A stretch of DNA of 64,000 bases from CAZKAP01 sp964552195 (GCA_964552195.1 CAZKFM010000010.1:1-64000), one strand, 5' to 3'. Counted from the first letter of the stretch, positions 6,373 to 15,328 are shown. The notes: generated by a model from the letters alone, not told the origin. Made by a program: numbers and translations.

Positions 6373-8178
6373 TTGAACAAGGTCATTCGAAATACACTTC
6401 AATGGGGCCTGCTGTTAGCGGTGCTGGCCTGCGGTGGCATCACCCGGGCTCAGAATCCCATGCTCGCCCAGCGGTATTTCGACGACGGGGAGTTCGACAA
6501 AGCGGTGGTGATATTCGAACAGCTCTACCGCCGGAATAAGAATGATCTCCGTAATACGGAGTCCCTTGTCGCCTGCTACCAGCAGCTGGAGCGCTTCGAT
6601 GATGCCGAACGCATCCTCCTGGAACGTACGGACGGGGACAGGGTTCTGCCGGCCTACCAGATACTGCTTGGGTACAACTACCGCCTACAGGGCAAGGAAG
6701 AAGAGGCGGAACGCTGGTTCGAAGCGGCCATTTCTCAGATCGATCAGCAACCGGGCCTCGGATACGGTATAGGTTACCGCTTCCAGAGACTGGTCCTGCT
6801 GGATAAGGCCGAGAAGTCCTTTCTCAGGGCCATGGCACTCAACCCGGAACTGGATTATTCCTACCAGCTGGCCAATATTTACGGGGAACAGGGCCGGATC
6901 GAGGACATGTTCAACACCTATCTGGACATGCTTCAGTCGGGAAAAGGATCCCGCAACCGTATCATGCAGATTATGGAGGCATTTTTGGGGGAAGAACCCC
7001 AGGACACCAATAATCAACTGCTCCGAAGACTGCTGCTGAAGAAGGCCCAGAAACAACCGGACCTGATTTGGAACGAACTGCTGAGCTGGCTGTTTGCCCT
7101 GCAAGGACAGTTCGAACCCGCTTTTACTCAGGAAAAGGCCATATACCGGAGAAGCGAGATGCCCGATCCGGAGCGCATCATGGAACTGGCGCTTCAGTCC
7201 AGTGTTCGCAATCAGGTGGAATTGTCCCGGGAGATGTACCGGTTCGTGATCGAGGAAGAGACCGAGCCCTCCATAGTACTGGAGGCCGAACTCAATCTGC
7301 TCGACCTTGCGCAGAAACAACAAGAAGCCGATTTCGAGGAAATCCGGGAATCCTACCAGAGACTCCTGGAAGCCTATGGCGTAAGTGATGCGACCCTTCG
7401 GCTTCAGATTCAATACGGCCGTTTCCTGTCGCAGGAGCTCAACGACCACGAATCCGCAATACGCCTGCTGGACGAAGGCCTGAACATGGTTCGCAGTCCC
7501 CGCAACCAATCCCTGCTGAAAATGGAAAAGGCCGACATCTGGGTCGTGCAGGAAGAATTCAACCGCGCCCTGCTGCTGTATTCTCAGGTACAGCTGGACC
7601 ATAAGAATCAGGCACTGGGACAGGAGGCCCGCTTCCGCGTGGCCAAGACCAGTTTTTATAAGGGAGACTTCGAATGGGCCTTCAACCAGCTCAAAATACT
7701 GCGGGGGTCGAGTTCCCAACTGATGGCCAATGATGCCATGCAGCTCAGCCTGCTGATCAGCGATAACCTCTGGAAGGACTCTACCGAAGTCTATCTGGCC
7801 AAATATGCCCGGGCCGAACTACTCTCGGCACGCAAACGCAATCAGGAAGCCATTGCAATACTATCGGAACTCATCGGAGAGTCCAAAGGCCAGACCATAC
7901 AGGACGAGGCCCTGTATTTTCAGGGGCAGCTCCTGGAAAGACTGGGCCGGTATCAGGAGGCCGCGGACAACTACCTTCAGATCATCGAAGGGTTTTCCTT
8001 TCAGATACTCTCAGACGACGCCCGCTACGCCCTTGGCCTGCTGTACGAAGAGCGTCTGGATCGCAAGGAAGCCGCCATGGAGCATTATCAGTACATCATT
8101 TTCAATTATCCCGACAGCTACTACTACCCCATGGCCCGGAAACGGTTCAGGCGACTTAGGGGGGACGACATTGAATAA
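6373..8178 (+). CDS. Exported tetratricopeptide-repeat protein
   Basis: From a TTG at 6373, one base after the serS stop, the protein has 601 residues. This start gives a proper signal peptide (MNKVIRNTLQWGLLLAVLAC, then GGITRAQ); an in-frame ATG at 6310 lies inside serS and would bury it. The mature part is built of TPR-like helical repeats, for example MLAQRYFDDGEFDKAVVIFE near the N-terminus and YFQGQLLERLGRYQEAADNY near the end. Such proteins scaffold complexes in the periplasm or at the outer membrane. No catalytic motif is visible and the partner is unknown. Its conserved company is serS, a DUF4286 gene and rsmA. Confidence 0.88.
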   Translation: MNKVIRNTLQWGLLLAVLACGGITRAQNPMLAQRYFDDGEFDKAVVIFEQLYRRNKNDLRNTESLVACYQQLERFDDAERILLERTDGDRVLPAYQILLGYNYRLQGKEEEAERWFEAAISQIDQQPGLGYGIGYRFQRLVLLDKAEKSFLRAMALNPELDYSYQLANIYGEQGRIEDMFNTYLDMLQSGKGSRNRIMQIMEAFLGEEPQDTNNQLLRRLLLKKAQKQPDLIWNELLSWLFALQGQFEPAFTQEKAIYRRSEMPDPERIMELALQSSVRNQVELSREMYRFVIEEETEPSIVLEAELNLLDLAQKQQEADFEEIRESYQRLLEAYGVSDATLRLQIQYGRFLSQELNDHESAIRLLDEGLNMVRSPRNQSLLKMEKADIWVVQEEFNRALLLYSQVQLDHKNQALGQEARFRVAKTSFYKGDFEWAFNQLKILRGSSSQLMANDAMQLSLLISDNLWKDSTEVYLAKYARAELLSARKRNQEAIAILSELIGESKGQTIQDEALYFQGQLLERLGRYQEAADNYLQIIEGFSFQILSDDARYALGLLYEERLDRKEAAMEHYQYIIFNYPDSYYYPMARKRFRRLRGDDIE

Positions 8179-8187
8179 ACCTCGGAT

Positions 8188-8523
8188 ATGAATATCCCTA
8201 CCCGACGCGTGCTCAGCGTCACCTTTATGCTGGAGGCCCCAGTTGTTCCGTCGTGGTCCGACTGGTGCAGGGCAGCATTCCTGCCGGAAGTACGTCGATT
8301 GAGCGGAGTGGACGATGTGCTCGTAAGCCAGGTGCGGAGCGCTCATCAGCAGCCCGGTCCCACCTATACCGTCCTGATCTCGGTACGGGAAGAACACCAC
8401 CTGCATGCAACAGAGCAGGGCGTTCAGGCCCTGTTGGAAACGGAAGTATTCAGCCGCTTTGGAGAATCCTGCCTCCCCTTTCTTTCTCAGCTGATAGAAC
8501 TGCCCGAATTCCGCCAAAACTGA
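8188..8523 (+). CDS. DUF4286-family protein
   Basis: The product has 111 residues, soluble, without signal peptide. The pattern (RRVLSVTFMLEAPVVPSWSDW, then VLVSQVRSAHQQPGPTYTVLISV) fits DUF4286, a family of about 100-residue ferredoxin-fold-like proteins in Bacteroidota. A Ser-Trp-x-x-Trp segment near residues 22-26 and a conserved Thr-Tyr strand are typical. The function is unknown. It lies 9 bases after the TPR gene and 39 bases before rsmA, and appears to belong to that transcription unit. Confidence 0.75.
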   Translation: MNIPTRRVLSVTFMLEAPVVPSWSDWCRAAFLPEVRRLSGVDDVLVSQVRSAHQQPGPTYTVLISVREEHHLHATEQGVQALLETEVFSRFGESCLPFLSQLIELPEFRQN

Positions 8524-8562
8524 GTTGGGTAACTTTGAAGGGAAGCAAAAAGCCATTCCCAC

Positions 8563-9423
8563 TTGAAGCATCAGAACAAAAACCGAAAATCCCGCGGAGA
8601 GCGCGGGCCCGACGGGGAATCCAGGGTACGCGCCAAGAAACACCTGGGCCAGCATTTTCTGAAAGACGAATCCATCGCCTCCAGAATTGCGGACACCCTT
8701 GGCTTGCAAGGCTATGCCGATGTACTGGAAATCGGACCGGGCATGGGAGTGCTCACCCAGTTTCTGCTTCGTCGTCCCGTAAGACTTTTGGCCATGGATA
8801 TCGACCGGGAGTCCATTGACTACCTGAACACTCGCTTCCGTGAGGATCAGGCCCAGCTGATCGAAAGTGGCCCAGGCTTCGAGGTCGTAGAGGCGGACTT
8901 TCTTCAGGCCGACCTATCCGATTGGTTCGGGGACCGTCCCTTTGCAATCACGGGTAACTTTCCCTATAATATTTCGAGTCAGATCGTATTCAAGGCGCTG
9001 GATTGGCGAAGGCAGATCCCGGAATTCTCGGGTATGTTTCAACGGGAGGTCGCTCGTCGGATCTGCAGTCCGCCGGGTAGCAAGGACTATGGAATACTCT
9101 CTGTGCTGGTACAGGCCTTTTACGAGGCGGAATACTTGTTTACCGTTCACCCTGAGGTATTCCAGCCCCCACCCAGGGTGCAGTCCGGCGTACTGCGACT
9201 TCGGCGTAAAGGAGAAGGGCATGTCGACTGCGACGAAGCCCTGTTGTATCGGGTGGTAAAGACCGCATTTAACCAGAGGAGAAAGACACTGAGAAACAGT
9301 CTTAAATCGCTGAGTCCATCACCCAAACTAGCGGAAGATAGTATCTTTGACCTCCGCCCGGAACAATTATCCGTAGCCGAATTCATAGCATTAACCCAGA
9401 GATTGGCGCATGATTCCGTTTGA
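8563..9423 (+). CDS. rsmA: 16S rRNA dimethyladenosine transferase RsmA (KsgA)
   Basis: The product is 286 residues and dimethylates two adjacent adenosines near the 3' end of 16S rRNA during small-subunit maturation. The SAM-binding motif LEIGPGMGVLT (about 55-65) and the catalytic NFPYNIS motif (the family's NLPYNIS) are present, as is the AKKHLGQHFL entry motif. The start is a TTG at 8563; a basic 20-residue leader precedes the KKHLGQ block. The last 14 bases overlap mgtE. The function is secure. Confidence 0.95.
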   Translation: MKHQNKNRKSRGERGPDGESRVRAKKHLGQHFLKDESIASRIADTLGLQGYADVLEIGPGMGVLTQFLLRRPVRLLAMDIDRESIDYLNTRFREDQAQLIESGPGFEVVEADFLQADLSDWFGDRPFAITGNFPYNISSQIVFKALDWRRQIPEFSGMFQREVARRICSPPGSKDYGILSVLVQAFYEAEYLFTVHPEVFQPPPRVQSGVLRLRRKGEGHVDCDEALLYRVVKTAFNQRRKTLRNSLKSLSPSPKLAEDSIFDLRPEQLSVAEFIALTQRLAHDSV

Positions 9424-10762
9424 ATTAACCGATGAGCTACTGGTCCAGATCAAGGAGTTGATTGCCGAAAAGCGCAACGACACCCTGACCTCCATGATGG
9501 AGGAGTACCACTATGCAGACATAGCGGAAATCACCGATGAGCTGGAGGAAGCCGAAGCCATCTACCTGATCAAGCTGCTGGATAGTGAAAAGACCTCCGA
9601 CGTACTTACCGAACTGGACGAGGCCGTAAGGGAATCCATACTGGAGGCAATGTCGGCGCGGGAGATCGCAGAGGAAATTCAGGAACTGGATTCGGACGAC
9701 GCGGCTGATATACTTTCGGAACTCGGCGAGGAGAAGGTCCGCAGGGTACTGTCCTTCGTACAAAACAAGGAGCATGCCCGGGACATACAGGAACTGCTGA
9801 GGTATGCCGAAGACAGTGCCGGTGGTCTAATGGCCAAGGAGCTGGTCAAAGTCAACGAGAACTGGACGGTGCTTACCTGCGTCAAAGAAATGCGGGACCA
9901 GGCGAAGAGCGTAAGACGCGTGCACTCGATTTACGTGGTTGACGACGATGGGGTCCTGAAAGGGAGGCTTTCGCTCAAGGACCTGCTGACTTCGTCCACC
10001 AGAGCGCACATCAGCGAGGTGTACATTCCCAAGGTGGATTACGTGGACGTGCATACACCGGGAGAGGAGGTCGCCCGGGTGATGTCCAAGTACGATCTGG
10101 AGGCCATACCCGTAGTGGACGAGATGAAGCGGCTGGTAGGCCGCATTACCATAGACGATATCGTGGATCTGATCCGGGAAGAAGCCGCGGAGGATTACCA
10201 GCTGGCAGCCGGCATCTCTCAGGATGTGGAGGCTGACGACAGTGTATGGCAGCTGACCCGTGCCCGTCTGCCCTGGCTGATCCTGGGGCTGTTCGGGGGC
10301 CTGGGTGCCGCCGCCATAATGGGAGGCTTCGAAGAACTCATCTCCGAACATGCCGTTCTTTTCTTCTTCACCCCACTCATAGCGGCCATGGCCGGTAATG
10401 TCGGGGTACAGTCCAGTGCAATCATCGTGCAGGGCCTGGCCAATAACGACCTCAAGGGCAGCGTATCGGGGAGGTTGCTCAAGGAGATGCTGCTCGCCCT
10501 GCTTAACGGGTTTATACTGGCCGTGATCCTGCTGGCCTTTACCTACGTCTGGAAGGGAGACCTCAGCACGGCCATGGCCATATCCCTTTCGCTGATCGTA
10601 GTTATTGTGGTTGCCGGCCTGATCGGCACATTCACCCCCCTGTTTCTCGACAGGCGTGGCATAGATCCTGCTCTGGCCACGGGTCCATTTATCACCACCA
10701 GCAATGATATCTTCGGCATCCTGATATATTTCACCATCGCCCGACTTATCGTAGGCCTATGA
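9410..10762 (+). CDS. mgtE: Magnesium transporter MgtE
   Basis: The product has 450 residues. The domain order is that of MgtE: an acidic helical N domain (about 1-130) with the ELDSDDAADILSEL segment, two CBS domains (about 135-255) and a five-helix membrane domain from about residue 285. The membrane part contains GNVGVQSSAIIVQGLA, the pore-lining segment of the family. Acidic cytoplasmic residues sense Mg2+ and close the channel. The ATG overlaps the end of rsmA by 14 bases, and the next gene overlaps by 4, so the three are probably translationally coupled. Confidence 0.96.
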   Translation: MIPFELTDELLVQIKELIAEKRNDTLTSMMEEYHYADIAEITDELEEAEAIYLIKLLDSEKTSDVLTELDEAVRESILEAMSAREIAEEIQELDSDDAADILSELGEEKVRRVLSFVQNKEHARDIQELLRYAEDSAGGLMAKELVKVNENWTVLTCVKEMRDQAKSVRRVHSIYVVDDDGVLKGRLSLKDLLTSSTRAHISEVYIPKVDYVDVHTPGEEVARVMSKYDLEAIPVVDEMKRLVGRITIDDIVDLIREEAAEDYQLAAGISQDVEADDSVWQLTRARLPWLILGLFGGLGAAAIMGGFEELISEHAVLFFFTPLIAAMAGNVGVQSSAIIVQGLANNDLKGSVSGRLLKEMLLALLNGFILAVILLAFTYVWKGDLSTAMAISLSLIVVIVVAGLIGTFTPLFLDRRGIDPALATGPFITTSNDIFGILIYFTIARLIVGL

Positions 10763-11715
10763 AGGTACTCCACCTGGACCGTAACCATCCCCTGCTACTC
10801 GAGGAATTCGCTTCCTACGGATTCGAAAACTGGGAAGAGTACGAGGCCGGGGCCGAACGGCTTGGTCCAAGGCTTGCCGAGTGCGAAGGTATCATCATCC
10901 GCAGCCGCATCCCACTGGACAGGGCCTTGCTGGAGCGAGCCCCCAAGCTCAGATTTATTGGCAGGCTGGGTGCCGGACTGGAAAACATCGACACGGACTA
11001 TGCGACCGAAAGGGGAATCTTCCTGGCGGCAGCACCCGAGGGCAATCGCAACGCCGTTGGCGAACACGCCCTGGGTATGCTCCTGGCCCTCTTGAATCGC
11101 ATGCATACCTCCGACCGGGAAGTCCGGGAGGGGATCTGGGAGCGGGAAGGCAACCGGGGCTGGGAACTCGATGGTCGTACTTTAGGTATAATCGGCTACG
11201 GGAATACGGGCTCGTCCTTTGCCCAGAAGCTCCAGGGATTCCGGGTTCGCATACTGTGTACCGACATCGTTCCCCATAAAGGTGATTCACGGGTGGAACA
11301 GGTCGATCTGGAAACACTTCGGAGAGAAAGTGAAATAATCAGCCTGCATGTACCCCAGACCCCGCAGACCCTGGGTATGATAGACCGCTCATTTATCGAG
11401 GCCGACGGCCCTCCCTTCTGGCTGATCAATACGGCCCGGGGAAAGGCCGTCAAGACACGTGATCTGGTAGAAGGGCTGAGGAGTGGCCGGGTTCGGGGTG
11501 CAGCCCTGGACGTACTGGAATACGAGAAGTCTTCATTCCTCGGCGTAGGCGCTCCGGCGGGGAGCCTGCCCGACTGGGAATACCTGAAATCGGCTCATAA
11601 TGTTTTGCTTACCCCCCATGTGGCGGGGTGGACCCATGAGAGCAAGGAACGGCTTGCCCGGGTAGTAATGGATAAAATTGCCGGGCATTTTAACTTGCGA
11701 ATGAGTCCTGCTTGA
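10759..11715 (+). CDS. D-isomer-specific 2-hydroxyacid dehydrogenase
   Basis: The product has 318 residues with the two-part fold of NAD-dependent 2-hydroxyacid dehydrogenases. The dinucleotide motif is LGIIGYGNTGSSFA (about 142-155), and the catalytic Arg and His appear in LINTARGKAV and LLTPHVAGWTHES. It oxidises or reduces a 2-hydroxy acid; phosphoglycerate or hydroxypyruvate are candidates, but the sequence does not fix the substrate. There is no ACT domain, so it is not a full-length SerA. It overlaps mgtE by ATGA. Confidence 0.88.
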   Translation: MKVLHLDRNHPLLLEEFASYGFENWEEYEAGAERLGPRLAECEGIIIRSRIPLDRALLERAPKLRFIGRLGAGLENIDTDYATERGIFLAAAPEGNRNAVGEHALGMLLALLNRMHTSDREVREGIWEREGNRGWELDGRTLGIIGYGNTGSSFAQKLQGFRVRILCTDIVPHKGDSRVEQVDLETLRRESEIISLHVPQTPQTLGMIDRSFIEADGPPFWLINTARGKAVKTRDLVEGLRSGRVRGAALDVLEYEKSSFLGVGAPAGSLPDWEYLKSAHNVLLTPHVAGWTHESKERLARVVMDKIAGHFNLRMSPA

Positions 11716-11731
11716 GCTAACTTGTAAAGGT

Positions 11732-12184
11732 ATGATACTCCCATCACCCGAAGTTGACAACTGGATCGATGAACTCCCCGAGGAGCGCAGGGAACGGATG
11801 CAGCAGTTGCGGGGTTGGATTCGTACGCATGCCGATCCCCTGCTTGAGGAATGCATCAGCTACCGCATGATAGGGTATGTGGTACCCCGCAGCATTTATC
11901 CCGAAGGATATCACTGCAATCCGGGGGAGCCGCTTCCCTTTCTCAATCTGGGATCCATGAAGAATCACGTGGGGCTTTACCATATGGGGCTGTATGCCGA
12001 CCCGGAAGAGGCGGCTGCCTTTACCGCGTACTACACCAACCTCATGGGGAAAAAACCCAATATGGGCAAGAGTTGCCTGAGACTGACTTGGAAAACCGAG
12101 GTGCCCGAAGATCTGGTTCGCACCTGGTGCCAGGCCATGAGCGCGGAGGCCTGGATGGGCATCTACGACCAGAGTCGAAAATAA
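11732..12184 (+). CDS. DUF1801 (YdhG-like) protein
   Basis: The product has 150 residues and is soluble. The pattern (WIDELPEERRERMQQLRGWI, then ECISYRMIGYVVP, FLNLGSMKNHVGLYHMGLY and KSCLRLTWKTEVPEDLV) fits the DUF1801/YdhG family, a small alpha-beta fold of unknown biochemical role. The family often has conserved Tyr, His and Lys in the order seen here. It starts 16 bases after the dehydrogenase gene and continues the same strand. Confidence 0.82.
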   Translation: MILPSPEVDNWIDELPEERRERMQQLRGWIRTHADPLLEECISYRMIGYVVPRSIYPEGYHCNPGEPLPFLNLGSMKNHVGLYHMGLYADPEEAAAFTAYYTNLMGKKPNMGKSCLRLTWKTEVPEDLVRTWCQAMSAEAWMGIYDQSRK

Positions 12185-12225
12185 ATGCATGAGAAGTACT
12201 ACCCTAACCACATAAGAGAAACATC

Positions 12226-12579
12226 ATGTCAGCAAGGAAAGAAGAAAACCGCTACGCTCGCCAGGCACGAAAGGATGCCCACTCCTTCACAGAGGGCATT
12301 AAGCAGCTGGGGGGAAAGAACAAGAAACTCCTGGCCGGAATAGCCGCACTCTTCGTCGGCCAGTTTGGTATTCACAAATTTGTACTCGGTTATCAGCAGG
12401 AAGGCCTTATCCTCTTAGTCGCTACCGTACTCGGATACTTCTTTATCGGAATCGGCATTGGGTGGGCCTGGTTGTGGATTCCGCCAACTATCGGATTTAT
12501 CGAAGGCATCGTCTATTTGATGAAGTCCGATCAGGAGTTCTACGACACCTATCAGGCCGGACGCAGACCCTGGTTCTGA
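12226..12579 (+). CDS. TM2-domain membrane protein
   Basis: The product has 117 residues. A charged N-terminal segment (about 1-30) precedes a TM2 domain: one hydrophobic helix with GQFGIHKFVLGYQQEG, a short turn and a second long helix (LILLVATVLGYFFIGIGIGW), ending in LWIPPTIGFIEGIVYL. TM2 proteins are small inner-membrane proteins of unknown function. The gene lies before the second ars pair, but the operator at 12615 implies a new transcription unit starts after it. Confidence 0.88.
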   Translation: MSARKEENRYARQARKDAHSFTEGIKQLGGKNKKLLAGIAALFVGQFGIHKFVLGYQQEGLILLVATVLGYFFIGIGIGWAWLWIPPTIGFIEGIVYLMKSDQEFYDTYQAGRRPWF

Positions 12580-12614
12580 TTTTTTTATCACCACATGGAA
12601 TCGTTATCCATGTT

Positions 12615-12630
12615 ATCGTAATATTGCTAT
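12615..12630 (+). promoter_or_regulatory. ArsR operator / promoter of the second arsR-arsC pair
   Basis: ATCGTAATATTGCTAT matches the two island operators at 14 of 16 positions or better. Its TAATATTG core would act as the -7 element. Transcription would then start near 12633, which favours the ATG at 12637 over the one at 12631. Confidence 0.65.
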
Positions 12631-12636
12631 ATGTCT

Positions 12637-12960
12637 ATGGGTAAAACAAAAGAATACATCTATACTGAGAAAGTCAACGAAGTATCCCGTATGGCCCGGG
12701 TTCTGGCCAGTCCGGCACGCATTGCCATACTGCAATACATCAGCAATTCCTACGAATGCATCTGCAACGATCTGGTTCAGGAGATCGGGCTGTCACAGCC
12801 TACCATCACCCAGCACCTCAATGAACTCAAGAAGGCGGGCTTGGTGGAGGGGCACTACAAGGACTCCCAAATGTACCTCTGTATCGTGCCGGATCGCTGG
12901 GAGGAGTTTAAGGGGAGCTTCAAATCGTTCTTCAAGGACATCAAACCAAACGGCTGCTGA
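12637..12960 (+). CDS. arsR: ArsR-family repressor (second locus)
   Basis: The product has 107 residues from the ATG at 12637; an ATG two codons upstream directly abuts the operator. The winged-helix core is clear (SPARIAILQYI, then GLSQPTITQHLNELKKAGLV). Possible metalloid ligands are Cys41 and Cys43 (ECICNDLV), Cys82 and a C-terminal Cys107. The island ArsR has cysteines at 41, 82 and the tail as well, so the two are likely paralogues reading the same operator. The arsC start codon follows the TGA with no gap. GC content matches the neighbouring core genes. Confidence 0.92.
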   Translation: MGKTKEYIYTEKVNEVSRMARVLASPARIAILQYISNSYECICNDLVQEIGLSQPTITQHLNELKKAGLVEGHYKDSQMYLCIVPDRWEEFKGSFKSFFKDIKPNGC

Positions 12961-13365
12961 ATGAAAAATATACTGGTACTCTGCACGGGAAATTCGACCC
13001 GTAGCCAGATGATGCACGGCTACCTCAATCACCTGCTGGGGGATCGGGCTCTGGTCCGAAGCGCGGGCATAGAAACTCATGGTCTCAACCCACGCGCAGT
13101 GTCCATCATGGCAGATGACGGCATCGACATATCCGATCACACCTCCAACCACGTGGACGAATACGCGGGAATCGAATGGGACTACATCATCACCGTTTGC
13201 GATCACGCCAATGAAAACTGCCCGTATATAGCGGCGCCAAATGCCCGGCGCCTGCATCAGAATTTCGAAGACCCTTCCAAGCAGCAAGGCTCAGAGGAAG
13301 AAACCCACAGTGCGTACGAGAGTACCCGTAATGCGATCCGGGGTTACGCACGGGATTTCGTATAG
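12961..13365 (+). CDS. arsC: Arsenate reductase, thioredoxin-coupled type (cytoplasmic)
   Basis: The product has 134 residues, the usual length for this family, without signal peptide. The P-loop is CTGNSTRS with Cys8 and Arg14. The resolving pair Cys80 and Cys87 (CDHANENC) has the seven-residue step of the Staphylococcus-type enzyme, so it reduces arsenate to arsenite with electrons from thioredoxin. It is paired with arsR only. A minus-strand lipid gene follows and no arsenite pump is nearby, so its product must be exported by a pump encoded elsewhere. Confidence 0.93.
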   Translation: MKNILVLCTGNSTRSQMMHGYLNHLLGDRALVRSAGIETHGLNPRAVSIMADDGIDISDHTSNHVDEYAGIEWDYIITVCDHANENCPYIAAPNARRLHQNFEDPSKQQGSEEETHSAYESTRNAIRGYARDFV

Positions 13366-13398
13366 CGGGAATTCGGTCTGAACTAAAATTCCCTCCGG

Positions 13399-15261
13399 CT
13401 ACAACTCCTGACCTTCCCACTGATCCCCGCGGCTTTTCTCGCTGGCATCTTCCTGAGGCTGGACATTACCCTGCAATACCTTGTCCAGTTCGGCTTGCAA
13501 TTCTTCCATCACGGGCTTCACGGTGCTTTCCGGCAGGTCCGAAATCTTGATGTACATCAGCCCATCGACCGAGTTGTTGAAGAGGGGATCGACATTAAAG
13601 GCCACTACTTTGGCGTTTTGCTTGATGTATTTCTTGATGAGTACAGGCAGCCGCAGACTACCCGGCTCGACCTCATTGATCAGTCGGTCGAACTTATTCA
13701 GGTCGGACTGGGTCTCGTCAAAGATGAACTCCTTGTCCGCGTCGTTCAGCTGTACCTTGAACTCCTTTTTGGGCCGTATGTACTGGGCCACGAAAGGGTC
13801 CCAGTAGTGCGACTTCATAAACTCGATCATCAGTGACTTCGAGAAATTGGAGAACTGGTTGCTGATGCTTACCCCGCCGATCAGATACTTGTGTTCCGGA
13901 AAACGCAGGGTGGTATGGACGATCCCCTTCCACAACAGGAAGAGGGGCATGGGTTTTTGCTGATACTCGGCCATAATGTATGCCCGTCCCATCTCGATGG
14001 ATTTACTCATCATCTCGTAGAGCTCCGGCTCAAAGCGAAACAGGTCCTGAAGATAGAACCCCTCGATGCCAAACTTCTCGAAGATCTCCACACCCAGTCC
14101 CATTCGGTAGGCTCCTACAATCTTCTTTTCCTGATCGTCCCAAAGGAATAGGTGGTGATAATAGGTATCGTATTTGTCCAGATCAATCGACCGGTTGGTC
14201 CCCTCCCCGACGGCCCGGAAGGTGACCTCCCGCTGTCGCCCGATTTCCTGAAGCAGGAAAGGCATGTCCTTGTAAGGGGCCAGGAACACCTCGAAATGAC
14301 GGTTCTTCAGCAACCTGAGGTTCTTTTCCCTGAGTTTCTCGATCTCGCCCTGCAGGACCTCCTTGCGTATAGGGCTGGCAACTTTTCGGGGAATGGACGG
14401 CAGCTTAATGCTGGTCGGCACTCGATCCAGAAGCCGGGTTTTCTGATAAATGTTGGCCAGCAGGTAGGTTCGCCTCCGGAGCATATCCGCGAGATCCTGG
14501 AGGTTGTCGGCCTCCGCTATGGTCTTGGGTGTGATCGGCTGACCGATGCGGATTCGGATGGGCCGCTCCCGCTGGAATGCCATTTCTGAGGGTAGCTTCG
14601 CCGTCCGTAATGAATCGTGAATCTTAGCCAGGCGGTAGAAGAATGGGCTGTTCCGTGCGTGAAAATAAACGGGAACCACGGGCACACCGGCCTTCTGAAT
14701 CAGCTTGACAGCTGCCTCTTCCCAGGGACGGTCGATATAGATGTTTCCGGACTTCTCAGTAGAAACTTCGCCGGCCGGAAAAATTCCCATGCAACCCCCA
14801 TCTCTCAGGTGCTTCAGCGCGAGTCGGAACCCGGCCATACTGTTTTGGGCATCCTTGTGCTGCTCAAAGGGGTTTACCGGAAAGATGTATGGATTCAGAG
14901 GCTCGATGCGTTGTAGTAGAAAATTCGCCATGATGCGGAAATCCTCTCGCTTGGTCAGCAGCATCTTGAGCAGCAGTATACCGTCGAAGGCACCCAGGGG
15001 GTGATTGGAGATTGTAATAAACGGCCCCTCCTTAGGCAGGCGCTTGAGCTCGTCCTGGTGCAACTCGTAATCGACTTCGTAATACCGGATTAACTCGTCC
15101 AGGAAGTCCTTGGCAGGGAGATCCTTGTTACGCCTGTAAAACCGGTTCATTGGGCTAATCCGGGTGAGGGATAAGAGCGCGGAACCGACCAGCTTCCCGG
15201 CCAAACCCCACCCTCCCATTCCCACGGCACGCGCCATTTCGTTAGGTGTAACCAGACTCAT
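13399..15261 (-). CDS. Bifunctional aminolipid acyltransferase, OlsF-like
   Basis: The product has 620 residues. The N-terminal half is a PlsC-type O-acyltransferase: SNHPLGAFDG (about 87-96) is the His/Asp catalytic block and FPAGEVS (about 162-168) the substrate motif. The C-terminal half (about 330-560) resembles the N-acyltransferase OlsB/GlsB, with AYRMGLG and a GNAT-like core. OlsF enzymes, described in Serratia and Flavobacterium, make acylated ornithine lipids; glycine or Gly-Ser lipids are alternatives in Bacteroidota. The last 70 residues are acidic and variable. A full -7 match lies at 15281-15288. Convergent with arsC. Confidence 0.78.
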   Translation of the reverse strand: MSLVTPNEMARAVGMGGWGLAGKLVGSALLSLTRISPMNRFYRRNKDLPAKDFLDELIRYYEVDYELHQDELKRLPKEGPFITISNHPLGAFDGILLLKMLLTKREDFRIMANFLLQRIEPLNPYIFPVNPFEQHKDAQNSMAGFRLALKHLRDGGCMGIFPAGEVSTEKSGNIYIDRPWEEAAVKLIQKAGVPVVPVYFHARNSPFFYRLAKIHDSLRTAKLPSEMAFQRERPIRIRIGQPITPKTIAEADNLQDLADMLRRRTYLLANIYQKTRLLDRVPTSIKLPSIPRKVASPIRKEVLQGEIEKLREKNLRLLKNRHFEVFLAPYKDMPFLLQEIGRQREVTFRAVGEGTNRSIDLDKYDTYYHHLFLWDDQEKKIVGAYRMGLGVEIFEKFGIEGFYLQDLFRFEPELYEMMSKSIEMGRAYIMAEYQQKPMPLFLLWKGIVHTTLRFPEHKYLIGGVSISNQFSNFSKSLMIEFMKSHYWDPFVAQYIRPKKEFKVQLNDADKEFIFDETQSDLNKFDRLINEVEPGSLRLPVLIKKYIKQNAKVVAFNVDPLFNNSVDGLMYIKISDLPESTVKPVMEELQAELDKVLQGNVQPQEDASEKSRGDQWEGQEL

Positions 15262-15280
15262 TTCGACGAATAGTTAAGCG

Positions 15281-15288
15281 CAAATATA
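15281..15288 (-). promoter_or_regulatory. -7 element (TATATTTG) of the OlsF-like gene
   Basis: The minus strand reads TATATTTG, a full match to TAnnTTTG, 19 bases before the ATG at 15261. It sets a leader of about 13 bases. Confidence 0.55.
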
Positions 15289-15328
15289 GACCATAATAAA
15301 TCGTGCAATACGTTGAATTGCTTACGAC

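Noticed and set aside
6685..7719. 344-codon open frame on the minus strand inside the TPR gene
   Set aside because: It is an antisense shadow of a GC-rich gene; it has no signal, motif or promoter, and the plus-strand protein is clearly real.
8011..8709. 232-codon minus-strand frame across the TPR, DUF4286 and rsmA genes
   Set aside because: It spans three real genes and has no family features.
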